Of a stretch of DNA of 64,000 bases, positions 28,080-38,108 are shown in pieces. A program made the position numbers and the translations under genes. Where the stretch lies: NCBI GenBank assembly GCA_009761415.1, contig QUOL01000014.1, positions 558,001 to 622,000 of the forward strand, in the 5' to 3' direction. How positions within the stretch are numbered: position 1 is the stretch's first letter; the number at the start of each line of letters is the position of its first letter. The stretch comes from Sarcomyxa edulis (taxonomy: Eukaryota; Basidiomycota; Agaricomycetes; Agaricales; Mycenaceae). The notes beneath the pieces were generated by a model, which was not told the DNA's origin, did no database searches, and worked only from the letters and a program-made list of their open reading frames with translations.

Positions 28080-30366
28080 ATGGCTTCGACTGAACTTCGC
28101 GAACAAATCACAGATAAATTCGGGGATGTGGTTGCCTCTGACGAAAAACTTCTTGTTGAATGTACGCCCTCCAAACCTAATCGCGTCTCGGTAACGCGTC
28201 CAGGTCTGACGCGTCCACCCCAGGCATAAGTATGTGCCAGATCTACAACATAACCCCAGAAGACCTCTTCTACAAATGGGAGGCGTCCAAATTTAATACC
28301 AGGTCTCTCCGCTCAGACGTCGAGCCTATCTTTTCTATGGATGTCGCCAACGCCTTGAAAAAAGAACTTCAACAAAAGCTAGCCTCCGAAAACGCCAAGA
28401 TTCAAAAGGCTAATCGTGCTTGGGCAAAGGATTCGGCTGCAAGCACCAACAGGAATCCAAGGTTTGGTGGATTTAAGCGGAACTTAGTGCCACAGACGGG
28501 ACCAGGAACACCGGTCAAAGTTGAGCGTGGGGCAGACAAGTCTCTGTTCAAGACCGAGCAGGAATTGCCGAATATCGCTGGCCCTAGTAAGGTCACATTC
28601 AAGGGACCCAAGACAGATGAGCCTTCTCGGAAGCAACGTGCATGTGAGTTCGTGCTTTACCATCCTCATTTCATCCCGTGATCGTTGGTTTCCAGACCGA
28701 TATGGATATGAGAAGATATCAGAAAGGAGCGAAGGTACCGTGATACTCCAACTCCGCCTACCTACTTGTGGCTCACTCTTCGAGGAAACCACAGCTCTGG
28801 ATGATCGGATAGACGAATGTGCCGAAGTAATTCGTGAACACTACAAGATATCCGAGCTCGGAGATCCTGGATCGTCCGCGGATGTAAGTTCCATGGCGTC
28901 TGCTATTTCCTCTCAACATTTGCTCAGTCTTTCGTCTAGGATGAAATCACTGTTGTCGGACGAATCACCCTCGATGCAGAATCCTCGTCAGCAACTGCTA
29001 AACTGAATGAAGCCAGCTTGACGTTGGAATCATCTCGCATGATGGGAGCCGGTGTGCGCGTTCCCCTTCGTTTTGACTCAGAAGTCAAGATACGTGGTGG
29101 AGCCGCAGGTGCTGGAGGGATCGGGCTGTTTCCTGGTGCTATTGTTGCTCTCCGTGGTAAGAACGGGGCTGGTGAACGTTTTCATGTCAATGAAATATTA
29201 GCCGTCAGTTCATCTTCCTTTCTTTTTTGACACGCAACAATTGAGGGTCAATGCAGATGCCGCCTCGGAAACCATCCGCCGTATCTCCCGAAGGCGCCTC
29301 TGGAAGTTTTTCCATGTGTGTTGCAAGTGGCCCATACACTCTAGATGCCGACCTGAAATTTAAACCATGGCATACTTTGGTTCAACATCTAAAATTTGCA
29401 CAGCCGGCTGTTGTTCTACTCGTACGTGCCTCTTGTTTATCCTCGTCTATACAGTCGCTTAGCTAGATCATATCAGATTGGCCCATTCGTCGATGCGGCT
29501 CATCCACTTGTGAAAAATGGAGATCTAGACGAAACACCTACAGAATTATTCCGTCGGCAATTCTCAGATAACATTCGTGATTTTCTAGATCTGTCGCCTG
29601 GCAGCACTGTCCTTATTGTTCCAAGTATACGAGACATCGTCAGCGATCACGCTGTATACCCGCAATGTGAACTTGGATCCGAACTTTTCGGAGATTCCGT
29701 GAGTTCTCGTACCGTCCGACCTTGTGCGGTTCGCAAATTCATCGTTCTTTGTTCTTGTAGCGAGTCCAACTATTGCCTAATCCATGTCGATTCTCTATCA
29801 ACGACGTGTTCTTCGCAGTAGATAGTGTCGATGTACTCTTCCACCTGCGAAAAGAAGAGCTTTTCAAACGGTGTGGAGAAGTAGACTCTGTTGTTGCCTC
29901 TTCTCCAGACGACACCGGCAGCGATGCTTTAGCGAATCTGTGCCGGCATCTCCTACAACAACGAAGGTAGACCTAGTCTATCTCTTCCTACCCGCTGACC
30001 CAACTCATGTTCCTTCGACAGCTTCTATCCCCTCTTTCCTCCACCTCTTGACGTAGCTCACGAGGTCAATCTTGATATCACACACTCCGGAGGGCTCAAA
30101 CTCGTCGATGAAGCAGAAGGCGAATGTGCCCCTGATGTCCTCATCGTTCCCAGTAGGCTGAAGCAGTTTTCCAAAGTTTGTCCCTGCTTCTTCTCCGACT
30201 ACGGATGGCCCAATTGATGTGTTTTTACCAGGCGGTATATACCACGACGGCCCTCAATCCGTCCTTCCTGACGAAAGGAACTTACGCAACCATACATTTC
30301 GCTGGTCACGGTGCCGGGTCCGTGAGTAGCCGTATAAAAGTCGACTTACCGAAGTTAGACGGGTAA
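28080..30366 (+). CDS. pol12: DNA polymerase alpha subunit B (Pol12)
   Basis: Exon 1 (28080-28161; MASTELREQITDKFGD) joins the next across a 62-bp intron (28162-28223) to give CISMCQIYNITPEDLFYKWE, the conserved N-terminal helical domain. An unstructured linker follows, then the OB-fold (DEITVVGRITLDAES, RFDSEVKIRGGAAGAGG, FPGAIVALRGKNG) and the inactive calpain-like phosphoesterase domain (VVLLIGPFVDAAHPLVKNG, STVLIVPSIRDIVSDHAVYP, NPCRFSINDVFFAVDSVDVL, LNPSFLTKGTYATIHFAG). Several more short introns lie between. Known role: the regulatory subunit of the primase-polymerase alpha complex that starts Okazaki fragments. The gene looks complete. Confidence 0.95.
28194..28214 (+). promoter_or_regulatory. 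Two MluI cell-cycle-box (ACGCGT) sequences inside POL12 intron 1
   Basis: ACGCGT occurs at 28194-28199 and 28209-28214, both followed by CC, within the 62-bp first intron of POL12. MBF binds ACGCGT upstream of DNA-replication genes in yeasts. The spacing of 15 bp and the gene identity are suggestive; function is inferred. Confidence 0.4.
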
Positions 30367-30625
30367 AGAGATTGAGGCTCGTGTCTTGCTATCGAATATT
30401 TATGAGATCTTACATACGTATTTGTGTATACTTGGATAGCAATCGGACCATGATGCTCACTGAGGGTCTCTAGAGCTTGAATAAAAAGCAGTACATTAAC
30501 CGCGAGACCAGCTATATCGATAAATATCTAAGAGAGTGAGAGGGCTAGGGATGTAGTATACATATAGATGAAGAATACCTGAATATAAATATAGTGAGGA
30601 GTGTTGGATATAGTAAGGGTTGGAG

Positions 30626-31653
30626 CTACAATTTGCTAGGCATTATAACTTTGCTAGACCTGCTAGGAGTGATGGTACGTATAAGACAAGGAGCGCGTGA
30701 TTCTGAAGTAAGGTGAGAATCGCAAGCAACAGATGATGAGAGGAAGTTGTTGATGGACGAGTTAGTAGGCGAAGACGGGAGAGGGGCCTTCATGTTCTGT
30801 GCGGAACTGGAAGAAGTAGTCGTGAAGGATGCATGAATGGGCGAAAGAGATGCCCCAGAGTCATTACGGAATGAAGTAGAAGATGCTGGAATTGAGGGCC
30901 CTGCAACAGCGGTAGGTGACTGGCTGGAGGTCGTCGAAGAGCTGGGGATCACCGCAGCGGCTATAGCTTCAGGAAGCGAGATATCGGGCGAGCAGCCCGG
31001 GCCTGTGAGAACATGGAAGGGTTCTGCAAGTGCCGCAGAGAGTATATGGGAAGTTGGCGGGGGACTGCGAGTGGAGTAGATACAACGATCTTCGAGTTGT
31101 GATTGGATGATGTACTGGAGAACAGTATCATCTTGTGCGCCCGGCTGTAACCATAAGAATGGAATTCCAAGCTTCTTTGCTTGTTGCAGTATGTTTAATG
31201 TAATCTAAAAGGAAGTCAATGAGCGAGACTCGCGCGCAAGGTAGCAAAACGTACTTTAGGAGGAGTGATGATCGAAACGGAGGTATGAGTAGGATCCGGA
31301 AGGTCCAAAAGAGCCTTTAAACAGGCAATTCCCTGTATGACAGTCGCATTCTGTACATCGAATATCAGTATTTGACAATCAGTGGGAGCGAAGTAAGTGA
31401 CGACTGACGGGATTGATGGGCACAACGTCTTTATGCTGATCGATCAACGATCTCAAAACCTGAGGAGAAGTAAAGCGTCGGTCGATATCAGAGATGGCGA
31501 CAGAAAATGAATGCTCACTTTGGCACCGTATTTCTGGTTGTCGCGAGACGCGCCAACGACAGCAAAATGCTCAGAAGCCAAGAATGAATGAATCTTGTTG
31601 TCTAGATTAGAGGGAGAGGATACGATAGACGAGGAAGAAGTAACAGTCTCCAT
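30626..31653 (-). CDS. CoA-binding-domain (YccU-like) protein with a serine-rich tail
   Basis: Exon 1 (31653-31519) ends HFAVVGASRDNQKYGAK and joins, after a roughly 60-bp intron, to VLRSLIDQHKDVVPINP, then NATVIQGIACLKALLDLPDP and, after a further intron, ITLNILQQAKKLGIPFLWLQ. This is the CoA-binding Rossmann-like fold (CoA_binding_2), small soluble proteins of uncertain function. The GASRDxxKYG loop, VxPxNP and WLQPGAQ blocks are all present. Beyond the fold (about residue 170) there is an unusual tail of roughly 110 residues rich in Ser and Thr (SSSTTSSQSPTAVAGPSI), probably disordered. The tail could instead be partly untranslated if a splice is missed. Confidence 0.75.
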
Positions 31654-32640
31654 AGTGTGATGTAGAGGAAGAAGAATAGAAGAAAGAGAAGGAGGAATGA
31701 GGAATTGTTTGTTGAGAAAGAGAACTCGATGAATCTTTAAATACCTCTAGGCGCATAGGAAGAGACTTGAAAATCTCAGCATGCACTGCGTTTAGTTGCC
31801 GAGATCCCCAAGATCATGATAGTGATAAGAATAAGTACTAACGCTTTCGGCTGTTCGTATTAAGTGATACCGGGACAAACGGAGCATTTTCACGAGAAAA
31901 CAAGAAAACATGGATCTGGTGGTGATAGCCCCGAGATTCGTGTGCGAAGATATCGAGATCGGAACCGTACTCAGAGATCATCCTGGTGGAACAATCGATA
32001 ATGTACAGCCCTAGAAAATGTCTACGCCGATGCTTGCGCAAGAGATAGAGAAATTTCATATCGGGCTACGTGAGAGTGTGTAGAAAATTGAGCGCCAACA
32101 TCAATTAAACGCACTGGTACGAGATGTAGCATGCGGAAAATATGCGGGTATTTCGAATGTGGGACGGTGTTGTGCAGCGCTTTGAGGAGTGAAGCACAGA
32201 AGATTGATTGGCAGATTATCTACAAGCCGGTTCATCATGAATCATGATTTATGAACATAGATATGGATATCCGATACACTTTCTGTGGAGTTTCTGGAGA
32301 GCCGCATCACATTTTCCGAAACAGTGAGAACATATGGCGAAACAGTGAGAATGGCGATGAAAGCCAAGTGACTCCGCTCGAGGAGAAGGCAGAGTTCGGA
32401 GCTCGGATCGAAGGCCGGTACCGGTGGTCTATCACTCAGAGAAAATAATAACTCCAAATAGGAATCAGCAGGTGACAATACGTGACCCGGTGCACTGCCA
32501 CCGACCTCCGTCCTGAGTCGCTTTGTATGGCTCGCGCTTGTGTTATCTGATTGCTAAGTATCGAAGAGAGCACTAAAGATGCTCGATAGTTCGGATATGT
32601 AATAGAGATAACTACAAGAGAATTCGATTTCTTCAGCTCA
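31654..32640. other. Gene-free stretch beside the transposon island
   Basis: Purine-rich sequence directly upstream of the CoA-binding gene (31660-31710) looks like its promoter and leader. One 73-codon minus-strand frame (31838-32059) has an ATG but no recognisable domain. AT-rich sequence follows. I see no supported gene. Confidence 0.4.
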
Positions 32641-32679
32641 TGCTAAATCCGAGTTCTCAGGTTTTGGGGGAAGGTTTTT

Positions 32680-32704
32680 CGGCCTTCGGCCGGGTCACGT
32701 GACC
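32680..32704. repeat. Adjacent palindromes at the left edge of the recombinase element
   Basis: CGGCCTTCGGCCG (32680-32692) is a five-base-pair stem with a short loop. It is followed at once by GGTCACGTGACC (32693-32704), a perfect 12-bp palindrome with a CACGTG core. They lie downstream of the recombinase ORF and may belong to the element's 3' terminal region or to a host E-box site. Confidence 0.5.
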
Positions 32705-33003
32705 TCGGACCGATGAGGCCAAAATCTAGACTCGAAAATGAGACGGAAGACCGAATTCGTCCAACCGATCGAGATCGATAGATCCGAAAAACCTCCAGAG
32801 CGTGCGTCATCGATCCCGCTCTCTGAGGAGACACGAAAAACAAACCATGACAGAGCCCAGCTCACAACGGCACAAGTGTCCTCTGAAAGAGAGCGTGCTA
32901 CACACACAGAGATGGGATAAGATGCAAGCAAGAAAAGACTAGGGACAATCAGAGTCGCAAAAAGTAGAAGAAAAGAATAGAGAAAAAATATTACTCCATA
33001 TAT

Positions 33004-34332
33004 CTAAAGAGAATTGCCCGAAGGGCGCAACCTGTGTCGCACCCGATAAGACTCCATGATAGAATCGAGAGACGCTAGTCGAGCGACGTCGGTAGCGTTG
33101 GAGATGAAAAGAGGAAGGATAGATTCGATCCTGCGCCAATACTCCAAGAAGGCCTGGGACTTCCAGCGCCCTTGAACCTGCACGATGTCCGGACTGACCC
33201 CTTCCAACAGCAGCTCTGTCGCGCCCCCGATGCGGAACGCGTGTCCAGCCATGAGAGGGAACCCAGCCGCCGCCCACACCTCCGCGCAACGCTTCATAAA
33301 CCAAGCCTTCGCCATCGGTGCATGCGAGCCGTTCGCAGTCTCGTAAGAGAAAAGAGGGGCAGAATCGGGGACCTTAGCGTTGGCCGCGAGGTGATGACGC
33401 AGAGCCCATATGGGGCAACTGATGTGAGGCCGAGAGGTGACAGAGATGTCCGCCCCCTCTTGCAAGGTAGTCTTGGTCCAAGGAATGTGAAAAACGGTAG
33501 AGGTGGCGCCCGGAGCGGGAGAGATGAAGGAAGAAGGAGCGGACGCCCTCGTGACGTGTTTGTCGGGAGAGAAGGTGCCCGGACTGGGGATGACCAGCTC
33601 CCCAAGACGACAGCATGACCAGAAAGAAACGCAAGCGACCGCCCACACTGCGGCGTCGAACGATAAAGAAAGGTCCAAACCGTCTCCCAAAGCCACCATA
33701 GCCTCAATGGTAACGGGAGGTCGCTTCGCCCTCTTAGAATCCGGGGGACACATCTTCGCAACGCCCCGTCGCACATGCCGCAACATGTCATCCCCGTTCC
33801 AGGTGGCATTGTTGACGACGTGCCAGAAATGAATACCAGCAATCCAATTGGAGAGAGCCTGAGCGGAAAGATGCCCAGCGGCGGAGGCGGCGAAAGTGTT
33901 GATGAGATTCGAAGAGGCGGGCATGCGCGCCTCCTCAGGGATCGAATGATGATCGCAGAACTGCGTGAAACGTAGGAGACCCGCGCCATAATTACTACGA
34001 GTGGTCTCGTCCAGGGAACGAATCATCACCTGGAAGAGCTTGAGCACGGCAGAATGCGGCAGCTCAGCCTGTAATTCCTCCATAAAGCGATCACCATGAG
34101 GAGTCGTCCAAAGAAGAACGCGATTGCGAGCGAGGACGAGGGGGCGAGAGGGAGCGGACACGATGGCGTCGCCGACACGAGGTTTGCGAGGTTTGGAAAC
34201 CCGCCCATCAGAGGGAAGAGCAGCAGTGAGACGTATGTTGGAACGCAAAGAGTCCAAAAAGGCCCGCGCTTCAAGTTCGACGTTAACGTTGGATAACAAG
34301 GCAGAAATGGCCGGATTGATATTGTCAGACAT
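33004..34332 (-). CDS. Tyrosine recombinase of the Ngaro-like element
   Basis: The start at 34332 (MSDNINPAISALLSNV) overlaps the RT stop codon by 8 bases (ATGTCTGA), which favours it over the upstream Met at 34350. The protein has an N-terminal SAM-like core-binding domain (SNYGAGLLRFTQFCDHHSI, HLSAQALSNWIAGIHFW) and the catalytic domain: box I Arg in CCRLGELVIP, the HxxR pair in GHAFRIGGATELLLEG, and the nucleophilic Tyr in FLEYWRRIESIL. All four hallmark residues are present with no stops, so it looks active. In this class the recombinase integrates a circular DNA copy without target duplication. Confidence 0.85.
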   Translation of the reverse strand: MSDNINPAISALLSNVNVELEARAFLDSLRSNIRLTAALPSDGRVSKPRKPRVGDAIVSAPSRPLVLARNRVLLWTTPHGDRFMEELQAELPHSAVLKLFQVMIRSLDETTRSNYGAGLLRFTQFCDHHSIPEEARMPASSNLINTFAASAAGHLSAQALSNWIAGIHFWHVVNNATWNGDDMLRHVRRGVAKMCPPDSKRAKRPPVTIEAMVALGDGLDLSLSFDAAVWAVACVSFWSCCRLGELVIPSPGTFSPDKHVTRASAPSSFISPAPGATSTVFHIPWTKTTLQEGADISVTSRPHISCPIWALRHHLAANAKVPDSAPLFSYETANGSHAPMAKAWFMKRCAEVWAAAGFPLMAGHAFRIGGATELLLEGVSPDIVQVQGRWKSQAFLEYWRRIESILPLFISNATDVARLASLDSIMESYRVRHRLRPSGNSL

Positions 34333-36435
34333 CGTAGAAATAATGAGCAATGGGAGTAGGTATGGTGATGATACGAGGCAAACGCAAACTCGTAGGAGGA
34401 AGAAGACCGCGGGAGACAGGGTCAGCTAAGTTATCTTTGGTATTAACGTAGGTAAGAGTAATGGAGAGATCATTCTGGTCGAAGATAGATTCTGAGCGAC
34501 GAATGCAGTCATTCATAAGATAATTGGAACAGGAGCCATTAGCAAAGGCACCGATCACGCCCTGGTTGTCTCCCCGAATGAGAACGTGCGCACCCGAAAT
34601 GCCCATAGCCTGGATAAGGCGAACAGCCAACTCCGCGGCGACAGCCTCGAGCCAACCAATGTGCCGCGAATCACCCTTCCAATCGGAAACCGTGTGCCAC
34701 GCATCCCATCTACCATTCCAGAGAATTCCGATACCGTAATCGGTAGAAGCGTCAACCCAAATGCCATAGTCGCGAGGCACGTCGGATGGGCGGAGAGAGC
34801 GGAAAGTCTGAGGATGAGAGAGGGTGTCGAACCACCAGCGAAGATCGGATAGAGCGGAAGATGAAAGAAAACGAGGGTGAAATTCATTCTTGTAGTGTGT
34901 GAGAGTATCATAGAGACTTGGAAGACGTGAACGGCCACGAGAATATACGAAGGAAAGATGCGATAGAGAACCAACGATTTTTTCGACGCGCTTCTTGGGC
35001 GCCTGAGCGGAGGAGAATTCGTCTAGGAAGGAAGAGAGTTTAGCGAGGTTCTTCAGACGTTTTCGATCGCAAACGGAAACCGTCTTCCGCGGAAGATCCC
35101 ACTCGAAGCCCACGTAAGCAAATACGTCTCCGAACTCTTGCCCCTTCTCCTTGTGCCAGGGGATACCAAGAGGAGAGATGCTCTGCTTCACAGAGGATAG
35201 ATCGTATTCGTAGGAATAGAGAACCCCGTCGGACATTCCTTGGAATGAGCCCGAAACGGAAGGAAAGCGAAAGATGGTAAAATCGTCAACCCACTTGACA
35301 GCTGGATCAATGAGAAGATTCTTGAGTATATCTATTGTGGCGTCCGCGACTTCGCCCTGGAGGCCGGAGGCGGAAGCGAGACCGAAAGGAACGTTATGAT
35401 CGAGATAGAAAAGGCCCTCGAAGGCCACGACGAGGAAGCGCTTATGATCTGGCTTGACGGGAACGGTGCGGTAGGCGCCCTCCACATCCAAGGTGGCGGC
35501 CTGAGCGCCAGGGGGTGCATGAGCAACCTAGAGAGATAGAGGACGTGTGCGTAAGCGAAAGACGCCTGAGGAAGAAGAAGAAGCCGTCGAAAAGGACAAG
35601 CCACATATAGAAGAGAATGAATCCGAGAAGGCGTCCTACCCAACGCGCCCTTCAAACTACTAAGCGCAGCACACTAGAGGGGAAGAAGGATCCCGAGCTA
35701 GAGTGAACGCGGTTCGCAAAGAACTTCCGCTGAGTCCGAGGAGGTGGAAAAAAGAAGCATCCGGAAACAAGGAGAAGAGAAGTAAAGTTAGAGACTCACG
35801 ATATCCGCGACGTCCGAAGCAGTGCCCCAACGCGTAGGAAAAGAGTCCGAATCTATCTGATCGTTGATGGAGTATGTGTATTTGCCGCGGTAGGAGAGAT
35901 TGCGACATACGCGTGTCTTGTCCGGCTCACCAGGAGCACCGGGCTTGACCACCAGCTGAACGGGAGAAGAACGAAAGGGACCGATCTTCGCCTCCATCTC
36001 AGCCTGAGTGAGAGGTTGGGAAAAACGCCCGAGACGAACCTCGTCGGCGATATAAGCGCGCACGATGTCGGCATGAAGAGATGAAAGGGGGAGGTTGGGA
36101 GGACAATAAGTCTCGAGAATGGGGGCGAGATCGCCGATAGCAAAGCCGTGGGAGAGTTTAAAGCAAAGTTCTGGGTAGCGAGAGGAAAGGCCTAGCGTTT
36201 CCAAGAAATATTTAAACGCTTCGGCGGAATAAGGAGTATTAATCTTGGAGAAATCAGGGTCAGAATCGTAAGAATGAGTTTCGGGACGTAAATCGTCAAA
36301 ATAAACGTGATCTTGGATAACGGGTGATGGTACAATCGGTGGGGACCAATGAATATAATGAAGCAAAGAGGGAAGAGAAAGTGAATCATCGATGGGAAGA
36401 TCTATAGTACAGGAGAGAGACGGAGAGAGGGAATC
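34325..36435 (-). CDS. Reverse transcriptase-RNase H of the Ngaro-like element (5' end cut off by insertion)
   Basis: The frame runs from the gypsy insertion point at 36435 down to 34325, with a 272-bp intron (35799-35528). Upstream part: AHADIVRAYIADEVRLGRFS-type residues and VVKPGAPGEPDKTRVCRNLS. The intron joins SDVADI to VAHAPPGAQAATLDVEGAYR. RT motifs include the first catalytic Asp in LDVEGAYR, NVPFGLASASG and the double Asp in KWVDDFTIFRF. The RNase H part has IWVDASTDYGIGILW, WLEAVAAELAVRL, IRGDNQGVIGAF and KDNLADPVSRG. Before the insertion this frame overlapped the end of gag in a different register. Confidence 0.8.
35528..35799 (-). other. Predicted spliceosomal intron inside the retroelement RT gene
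   Basis: On the minus strand the donor is ATC|GTGAGT and the acceptor CTCTCTAG|GTTGCT. Splicing joins two RT segments in phase 0 and removes several stop codons. At 272 bp it is about five times longer than typical host introns in this window. Confidence 0.65.
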
Positions 36436-36771
36436 TGTAAGGGGACTCCCCTTAACGGACAATCTACTATACCTTTCCTTTCCTTTCCTTTCCTTTCCTT
36501 CTTACTTACCTGTACCTATCTTTCCCTTTTCCCCTTCGTTCTATCTCGCGCTTTTCGCGTGACGTGACGTCACGCGTCACGCGCCAGCAAAGCGGTCAAG
36601 CCTGCCAGCAGCAAGGGTTTCCTTATCCTATTCTCTTTGGATTCCCCTCTGTTGTTGTGCAGGTATGCAGTACATCTACTTCTCTGTTGTATCTACCTTA
36701 TCTGATCTATATATCTTTGGATTCCCCTCTGTTGTTGTGCAGATTGCTGCCATCTTGAGGTTGCCCTTACA
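36436..36771 (+). repeat. 5' LTR of the chromovirus
   Basis: 336 bp, TGTAAGG..CCTTACA. It contains a run of TTTCC units (36470-36500 area), a CRE-like palindrome TGACGTCA (36565-36572), and a 29-bp direct repeat (36634-36662 and 36714-36742) that ends each time in GTTGTTGTGCAG. Confidence 0.95.
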
Positions 36772-36948
36772 GCAGAATAGGATCTCCCAACAAGGACCGG
36801 TCTGTCTAGCACCATAGGTCGATTTGGAGCCCCAGACAGCGACGCTACAAGCTCGCCCTCTCCTCCTTCATCCCCCTCTGTGCTTCCTGCAGCCCCCTCC
36901 TCACCCCTGCCCCTTATCAGATCCGATCTCCCTGACATCTCCTTATCA

Positions 36949-38108
36949 ATGGACACTGATCTCACCCTCAGCTCCATCCAGGAGAAGCTGGAAGACCTCC
37001 ATCATCGCGATATGGGCAGAGAGGTCAAGCTAGATGACCTAGAAAAGAAATTGGACGCAATGTTGAAGTTGTTGCAGTTGCAGAGCGGTACGCAGAATAC
37101 TGCTCCTCCCCCCCTCCCCCAGCTCCAATTCCTATCCCTCTCCCCCCTCCTGCTGCTCCCCCTTCTCTTCCCCATGCTCGAGTCCCCCTCCCTGCTGTCT
37201 ATGACGGTAGCAGGAAGAGTGGTCGTGCCTTCCTCGCAAGCGCCGTCCTTTACGCCTCTACCGTCTCCTTTGCGTCCGAGGATGCTAGGATAAGGTGGAC
37301 CTTAGCCTTCTTCCAGTCCGGACGCGCTGCTACCTTCGTTCAGGAAGTCCTTCGTTACGAGTCCCTCCACCACACTCCCCGTTTCCCCTCTTGGCAAGCC
37401 TTCGAGCAGATGTTCGTCGAGAGGTTTTGCGAAGAGGATGAGAAGGGAAAGGCTCTCCTCAGGTTAGAAGGTACGGACTACTATCAGCGGTCCCGCTCTG
37501 TCGACGATTACACCGACGAGTTCCTTGATCTTGCCACCATTGCCGGCTTGATGGATGGCACCGGATCGCAGGAAACTGTGGTCCTACGCTTCCGTCGCGG
37601 CCTCAAGGCCTCCCTCTCTCGTCTGATTGGTGAAGACGTCCACCGACCTAGCTCGTCTGACCTCAACGAATGGATCAAGAGAGCCAGGACTCTTGAGACG
37701 AACATGGCTGAAGTTGAGACCTTCGACTCCTTCCGACGCTCTGCTCCCTTCTCTAGAGCCGCGCCCAGGACAGCCGCCGCTCGTCCAGGTCTCCTTCATG
37801 GAGCTCCTGTCCATCCACGCCCTCCTGCCCCAATCCCTCCTGTCGCAGAGGCATCGCTTCCACCGGGTGATCCGATGGATATCGATGCCGCTCGCCGCGC
37901 CAATACTCGTCCTGGATCTACTGTCGTATGTTTCCGATGCGGTAAGATGGGGCATTTCTCTCGAAATTGCCCTAACGCTCGTGACATCCGGGCGGTCCTG
38001 TCGGAAGAAGATATTGAGGAGGTTGTGGCAGATTACCATGCCCGTCTCGATCTTGGTGCATTGGCGAAGGAAGAAGAAGAAGAGGATTTTCCGGGACGTC
38101 GCGAGTGA
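36949..38108 (+). pseudogene. Gag of the chromovirus, with an apparent frameshift
   Basis: The N-terminal frame (from ATG 36949: MDTDLTLSSIQEKLEDLHHR, a coiled coil) is open to 37293. The rest of Gag (DGSRKSGRAFLASAVLYAS, capsid-like RIRWTLAFFQSGRAATF and WQAFEQMFVERFCEEDEKGK, and a zinc knuckle CFRCGKMGHFSRNC) is in the -1 frame and ends at 38108. The second frame opens only after 37037. The likely slip site is the C-rich run at 37105-37120, so this is either a one-base indel (mutation or assembly error) or, less likely, a real recoding signal. Confidence 0.65.

Noticed and set aside
31838..32059. 73-codon minus-strand frame upstream of the CoA-binding gene
   Set aside because: No recognisable motif; basic, irregular composition fits chance.
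33294..33989. Long antisense frames across the recombinase and RT genes
   Set aside because: Shadow frames created by the GC-rich coding strand of the retroelement.
36564..36758. 64-codon frame in the 5' LTR, repeated exactly at 42190-42384
   Set aside because: The identity reflects the duplicated LTR, not a gene.
36772..36800. tRNA primer-binding site after the 5' LTR
   Set aside because: The sequence after the LTR does not match a tRNA 3' end that I can recognise; self-priming is possible but unproven.
38105..38108. Programmed -1 frameshift between chromovirus gag and pol
   Set aside because: The 4-base overlap and -1 register are clear, but no convincing slippery heptamer was identified, so only the overlap is reported.
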